Source: Megalonaias nervosa
Taxonomy: Eukaryota; Mollusca; Bivalvia; Unionida; Unionidae
Assembly (NCBI GenBank): GCA_016617855.1
Contig: JAECUM010001738.1
Span: 62,001-126,000, forward strand
DNA length: 64,000 bases
Direction: 5' to 3'
Below, in pieces: positions 58,981 through 64,000 of the stretch (position 1 is its first letter; each line of letters opens with the position of its first letter). A model generated the notes under the pieces. That model searched no databases. It was not told the origin of the DNA and saw nothing but the letters and a program-made list of their open reading frames with translations. Position numbers and translations under genes: made by a program.

Positions 58981-60300
58981 TTATTGCTATCATTGTCCGT
59001 TTTCCTTTTGTTTCTTGTCTTGTTGACAGCGGCGCGAAACCAACAAATTTCCATTTTCTCCCAAAGATAATTTAAAACCTGCACTTCTGCCTCAGTTGTG
59101 CCTAAAATATATTTAATAAATGCTACACTGCCCAGGAAGTTTTCCATCGATGTGAATTGGAAGTGTATTTCATAACAAAAAATGGGGCTGCAAATCCCAA
59201 AGAGCATGGTCAAGTATTATTTTGGTTAATATTCAATTTTACTTTTCAAAGATCACTCTCTAGATTATGGTTAGGGATGGCCACAAGAAAAAGTCGGCCT
59301 AGCCCCTTTTGATCGTCTTTCTAATTAACTTGTAATAACCTTTATTTGCACTTCTAAATAAAATTTGGCCAATTTACTCTGAAATAATGTTAAGTCCTAA
59401 CTTTTGGCATGATTGTAGTAAATATATATGGGTGTGAATTGGAACGAATCTTTCATATACGCAAGCCGATTGATTGACTGACTTATTAACCTGTTGGGAA
59501 AAGCCTGAGAACTTTCTATTTTTTGTCTAAACATGTGTAAAGAAATGTATATAAAATTGTCTTTTCTTACACTTATAAGGGTAATCCTGTACGTTCTAAA
59601 AATGCCGAATAGACTAAGCGAAAAACAGTAGTTGGTGACATTACATGCTGTTCGTAAACCGCCAAGGTACAATCGGCCGAAAGAAACAAAAATTACGCAC
59701 CATTAAAGCTGCCAACGCTAAACACAACTGACATAATAATTTCTTTATCTTTTCTATGAATTAGTATTGAGGGTCACCCCTACCCCACCCCACCCCCATA
59801 ATGTACCATTGTTAACAATGCACGACAGAAGAGGATAGGTTTAGAGTATCAGAGTACGCCATTAGAAGGATATATTTATAATTCTTGGCGAAATTCACCA
59901 TTAGGTTTATGCACAGAAAAAGATTAAATCGTTCTTGCAGATTTGTTAAAGAGGCCACAAATATATATGATTGTTCAAACACGCATCCGAACCATATTGA
60001 TAAATTAATCAACTTAAGAATTATCTTGAAACAGCTACGATGTAAATTTGACCAATCGTATGAGAAAACAATGGAAAAAACATATATGATACTGAGCAAG
60101 AAATAATGCAGTCTATGACGTTATTTAGACCAATAAGTACATATAGTGAAACGAATCAATGCCTTAATGATGATAACATTGAAGCAGCAAGTGAATATAG
60201 CACCAATAGTAAGATCACCAGGAAAAAATTAATTAGAGAGATGCTTTAGCATTAATATAACTATGGCATACACACTCACTGGCCATTAATTCGAAAACAT
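53452..60300. other. Long gene-poor stretch
   Basis: No recognisable protein. Contains a direct repeat of about 85 bp (54480-54567 and 54645-54729, both with AATCACCAAAC and AAATTGATRTGTATT), a (GTT)n run (57780-57822), (TTA)n/(TAG)n at 58921-58979 and an imperfect hairpin near 57040-57150. Open frames such as 55503-55862 and 58491-58772 show no family signal. It may be host spacer or the fully decayed middle of the second Polinton. Confidence 0.55.
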
Positions 60301-61900
60301 TTATGGCGACGAAGCAGCCGGACTATGTAAAGAATGGAATCAATGGATTCAATGGATTATTTGTATAGGTGGCACAAAACATTCGAAATTATTGGATATA
60401 AACGTAAAAGTAGTGAGCTACTAGTTGATGTACAACATTGCACTGGAAACTTAGGGGTAATTTGGAGGGATTTAAGATTGGTAGAAGGTTATATCTACAT
60501 TATAACCTTATCTATTTGGCCCGGAGATGAACCTGTTTATTTAGTAGTGCCTGATGTGAGATTCAAAAACATCACTTTTTAGATGGGAAAAAGTATCGCA
60601 AAATTAAAGTTCAATGGATTTAGGACACAAACAATGTAAAGGTGTATGATATGGGAAATATGAACTCTGTGGCAGAATATGCCATTACGAATACTGTGAA
60701 TCACACTCGGTTTAACTACTGTTGCTCTAGGTGCTCGACAAGCCTCCCATGCTGCATCGGAGTAAAGTCTTGTAACCAGCTTTGCTGACCATGCAAATCT
60801 CGTCGCAAGTATTATCGTGAACGGCGACGAAGAATCGATAACGCAACGTAGATATACACGACGCTGAGAAAAAGTCTGATAACGTTGATGAAAAGAAGCA
60901 GATGCAATAATATCCAGGATTGAAGAGATTGCATGTTCCTGATCCTGGTAAAGTCAAAATGCTTAAATCATATCTTGGACAAAGATTTTCCCTTATATAT
61001 CAGTACACCTACTGTAACTGAACTAAAGAAACTCACCTGAGAGCGTGGGATACGAATACGCAGCGGTATATGAAAAGCCAGCATACTTGAGTTATTAGGA
61101 CTCACAAATGAACCACAGCTAGATGAGGACATCACCCCACTCCCCACTCCCGCCTCCGTTTATAATGCGCAGCCGGTTACCCTGCAACGCAACGATAATA
61201 GTGCAACACCCGAAACAATGCGCGCGAACGTAAGATTAACATACAAGGAGACGCAATAAAATCTGTCATACTTTCTCTGTTAGGTATTATAATCGAAAAG
61301 CGTCTGACTGTGAGACAGCTTCATAAAACTGCAGCACGATTAAATATCAGAATGTCTAGAAGAGCCATGTAGTCCATGATGAACAAATGCGCCGACGCAA
61401 CGCACCCACTATCGCCGTTGAGGCAGTCAAGTATTTTCATCAACGAGCCCGAGTGCTTAGGTTTCAGTTACCAAAACGCCATGGTGATTTTGAACATTAT
61501 CATGCGATTACTCTGAACACATTCGAGCCAAGCAAGATGTTAGAAAACTTTAATCAAAGATGATTCCTTGAACCATATCGGTGTACAACGCTCTGGTACC
61601 TCCGTAGTTAAAGCAGATATTATTCTTGGTGTACATTTACCTATCACTAAATCATAAGTCATATGGGTAGGTTTTTAGTCGCAACCACGTGGATTCGTGG
61701 TGGTTTACTTATCATCTTAAACTGTAAAGACAACAAGACTATCAATGATGAAACCGAAAAAGGCTTTGAAAAGATTCTTGAGACGTTGGATAAATTCACC
61801 TACGCAGGCTAAGGATGGACTCTTAATAGATGCGTAGAAGTTTAACTACAGACTTCCCCTAACATACCATTTCGAGTGATAATTGTAAAAACGATAATAC
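60301..61900 (+). other. Decayed sequence upstream of the polymerase remnant
   Basis: Several short open stretches (60334-60582; near 61420-61560) have coding-like character but are broken every few tens of codons. The segment near 61420 (KYFHQRARVLRFQLPK) may be part of an element gene. No family assigned. Confidence 0.35.
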
Positions 61901-63909
61901 CATATGTTTTACACGGGCTCTAGCGAATAACAAGATAGAGCAGCCACGACAATACCAGTAGGATATGATTAAACTCAGTTTTGGTGGCACAGAATTTCCA
62001 GGGCAGAGTACTTAGGTCATTCTCATCAAATTTGAAGAACTTAACTCTAGTATCGTTGTTAATGTGTACGCTTTAAACAACGGTTTTATCCTCTTGCATA
62101 AATCTCATTCGCGGTTTGCTACCCTGTAGTCAGCTGTGGTGGAGCATCTGACCAGGACTCACTTTAGGTGTTTCTTAAATCACGAAGTTGATCCAAAAAC
62201 AACTCTACTCGCCGCAGACCTGATCATGACCTGTGCTGACATTCGCGAGTTTATAGCTGCCACGTATTGCCGGATCTGTGATGGCCCCTATGAGACTGTA
62301 AGTTCCAATGTTCGCGATCAATGTTACATCACTGGTGTGTACCAATGAGCCGCACACAGTGCATACAGTTTACAGCTGCTAATTAATAATAGATTCCAAA
62401 TAACTAGTCGATAAAGTACCGCTAACCCTAGCAAATTAAAGTTGATAACCAGAAAAGGAGTCTATCCGTCTATCCCAACGAGTAAATGAACGAATTGGAT
62501 ATCTTTGCTGAAATTCAGTCCCACTGATTGAGACATTTAATTTATCGTTCTTTTGCGCACATATTTCCACCACCGATTATGAGCACGGGGGGACTGCTTG
62601 TTCCGCATTCAGATGTAAATTGCTTGGTGACTATCATGATCTGTTTTTGAGAACGTTTTGAGGCCTTTCGTGATACAACCATGCGTGTGTACAATCTCGA
62701 TCCTGCGCACTACGTTCCTTCCGCTGGAATAGCCTGTGATGAGCTGCCGTCCAAACCAAATATGGATTTTGAACTGCTCACCGATATTGACCAACATCTA
62801 TTTGTGGAGCGTGGTTCCCTGGTGGAATTGCAATATCGAGCCACCGCTATTCTCGTACAAACAACCAGAGCGTAGATGAATATGATCCAGAGTCTCCAAA
62901 CAGTTATTTTATGTATCTTTACTCACAACTTGTATGAATAGACCATGATGCAGTCCATGCCTGTTGGCGGGTGGATTGATCCAGCGCTAGTGGACATTCC
63001 ACAAACGACAGCGACAGCGAGCACGGATAGTTAATTGAAGTTGTTCTGGAGTATACACAATCATAACGATTATACACTGCCCCAGAAGAAGGCGGTGCTT
63101 CGAGAGTGGTTGTTCCGAATCATCGACTTTAAAACAGCTATGTACGTGCAGTTGTATCTAAAATTGGGAATGTGTGTAATTAAAGTCCATCGGGTGCTTG
63201 GATGTTTGGTAGCTTCTTATATCCAGATGAATACAAATCTGCGAAATGCGTTTGAGAAAAACTTCTTTAAACTGATGAACAATTTCTGTGTTTGGAAAAA
63301 CTATGGAGAATCTTCGAAAACGAATCCGCGTCGACCTTGTCAGTGATAGTGAACAAGACAGGCTTCGAAGGCTAATCAGTTACCCGGCATTTCAGTCATG
63401 CAAGCTATCTGACGGCGGACTCGTAACTATTGACAGTAAAAAAATCAAACGCTAGACTTCTCGAAGATGCCCACGTATGAGTTGTATTACAACAAGATTA
63501 AACAATTTTATTACGATCGTGTCAAGATGCTCTACACGACACCAAATCACTGCTTATGCATGTAAATTTGATCAAGTGATTATTTGCTTTTTAGTAAGAC
63601 CTACAAAAAGGTTGTTGGTAAGTTTAAGGGTGAATGTGCAAGAAATATTAATCGAAGTATATGTAGGACTGCGTCCTAAAATGTACTCGATGTTGTTGCA
63701 AAAGATTGACAAAAAAAGACATGAATGTGGAATGTTTGCGTGGGAGACGCGAATTTACACACACAGCAAATTTGATTCGGTCAAATAAATACAATATAGG
63801 CGTGTACCGTTGCACCAAGGTGAGTGTGTTTCTGCTTGAGACTAAGCGATGCATATTTCACGACGGAATTACAATTCACAGGTACGGAAAGCACATGATT
63901 GTTAATTGA
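61901..63909 (+). pseudogene. Polinton DNA polymerase B remnant
   Basis: Heavily broken copy of the same enzyme family as 46912-50368. Landmarks in order: IVVNVYALNNGFILLHKS (near 62050), a CRICDGPYE...VRDQCYITGVYQ finger (62268-62345), motif-B-like FEKNFFKLMNNFCVWKNYG (63250-63310) and a C-terminal part ending near 63909 (KVSVFLLETKRCIFHDGIT against the SDFDDKRY region of copy one). The exonuclease motif and polymerase motifs A and C were not found, so internal segments are lost. It is much more decayed than the first copy and belongs to an older insertion. Confidence 0.7.
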
Positions 63910-64000
63910 GTTACGATTGATACGCATTGATGCATGGATACGTTAACTTTTAAAATAGACCTTAGTGGCAGTTTCGTATCCGCGGAAGGACTTGTAATTC

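Noticed and set aside
58873..59213. Val/Leu-rich and Thr/Asn-rich frames
   Set aside because: They translate the TTA/TAG microsatellite at 58921-58979.
63648..63854. Minus-strand frame opposite the polymerase remnant
   Set aside because: Shadow of the plus-strand polymerase sequence with no independent signal.

Overview
The window is nuclear DNA from an animal, most likely a bivalve mollusc. The evidence is AT-rich, intron-bearing host genes; long (TA)n, (GA)n and (CATA)n microsatellites; tRNA-derived SINEs; a Mag/K02A2.6-like Gypsy retrotransposon; hAT-type MITEs; and the AAGGGAGATAACT-type motif I associate with molluscan genomes. The species call is inference. Nothing looks bacterial or organellar.

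Layout. 0.4-6.3 kb: hAT-type MITEs and a decayed but structurally complete Gypsy element on the minus strand (two 199-bp LTRs, tRNA-Leu-type primer site, gag and pol fragments). 6.4-12.1 kb: a duplicated promoter-like segment (one copy interrupted by a MITE, so the other shows the empty site), SINE pieces and a 51-bp-arm fold-back element with a 9-bp target duplication. 12.2-17.7 kb: a five-exon host gene for a METTL27 (WBSCR27)-like methyltransferase. 18-33 kb: non-coding, with a 51-bp-period repeat array, two tRNA-headed SINEs, a second SINE family and a long fold-back element. 33.07-33.97 kb: first coding exon of an UNC-93-like membrane protein; later exons are not recognised.

35.2-50.8 kb is the centrepiece: a nearly complete Polinton/Maverick-like (adintovirus-like) element. 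It encodes a two-part fibre (phage-fibre-like repeats plus a discoidin-like head), an A32/FtsK-type packaging ATPase, a coiled-coil protein, penton (minor capsid), small basic pX-like proteins, the double-jelly-roll major capsid protein, an adenovirus-type maturation protease, a parvovirus-type phospholipase A2 joined in frame to the retrovirus-type integrase, an intact antisense HNH/NUMOD-type endonuclease, and protein-primed DNA polymerase B. Together these are the replication, integration, packaging, maturation and cell-attachment functions of a virus-like transposon. Most genes carry frameshifts, many at A or T runs, and at least three apparent Trp codons have become stops. The ATPase, fibre shaft and endonuclease reading frames remain open. 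No terminal inverted repeats were found by eye.

Two further Polinton-type remnants follow. A minus-strand block at 51.4-53.45 kb holds a divergent major capsid fragment with an upstream coiled-coil gene. A strongly degraded plus-strand polymerase B lies at about 61.9-63.9 kb. The 6-8 kb between them looks non-coding. The window therefore samples at least two, possibly three, separate Polinton-type insertions.
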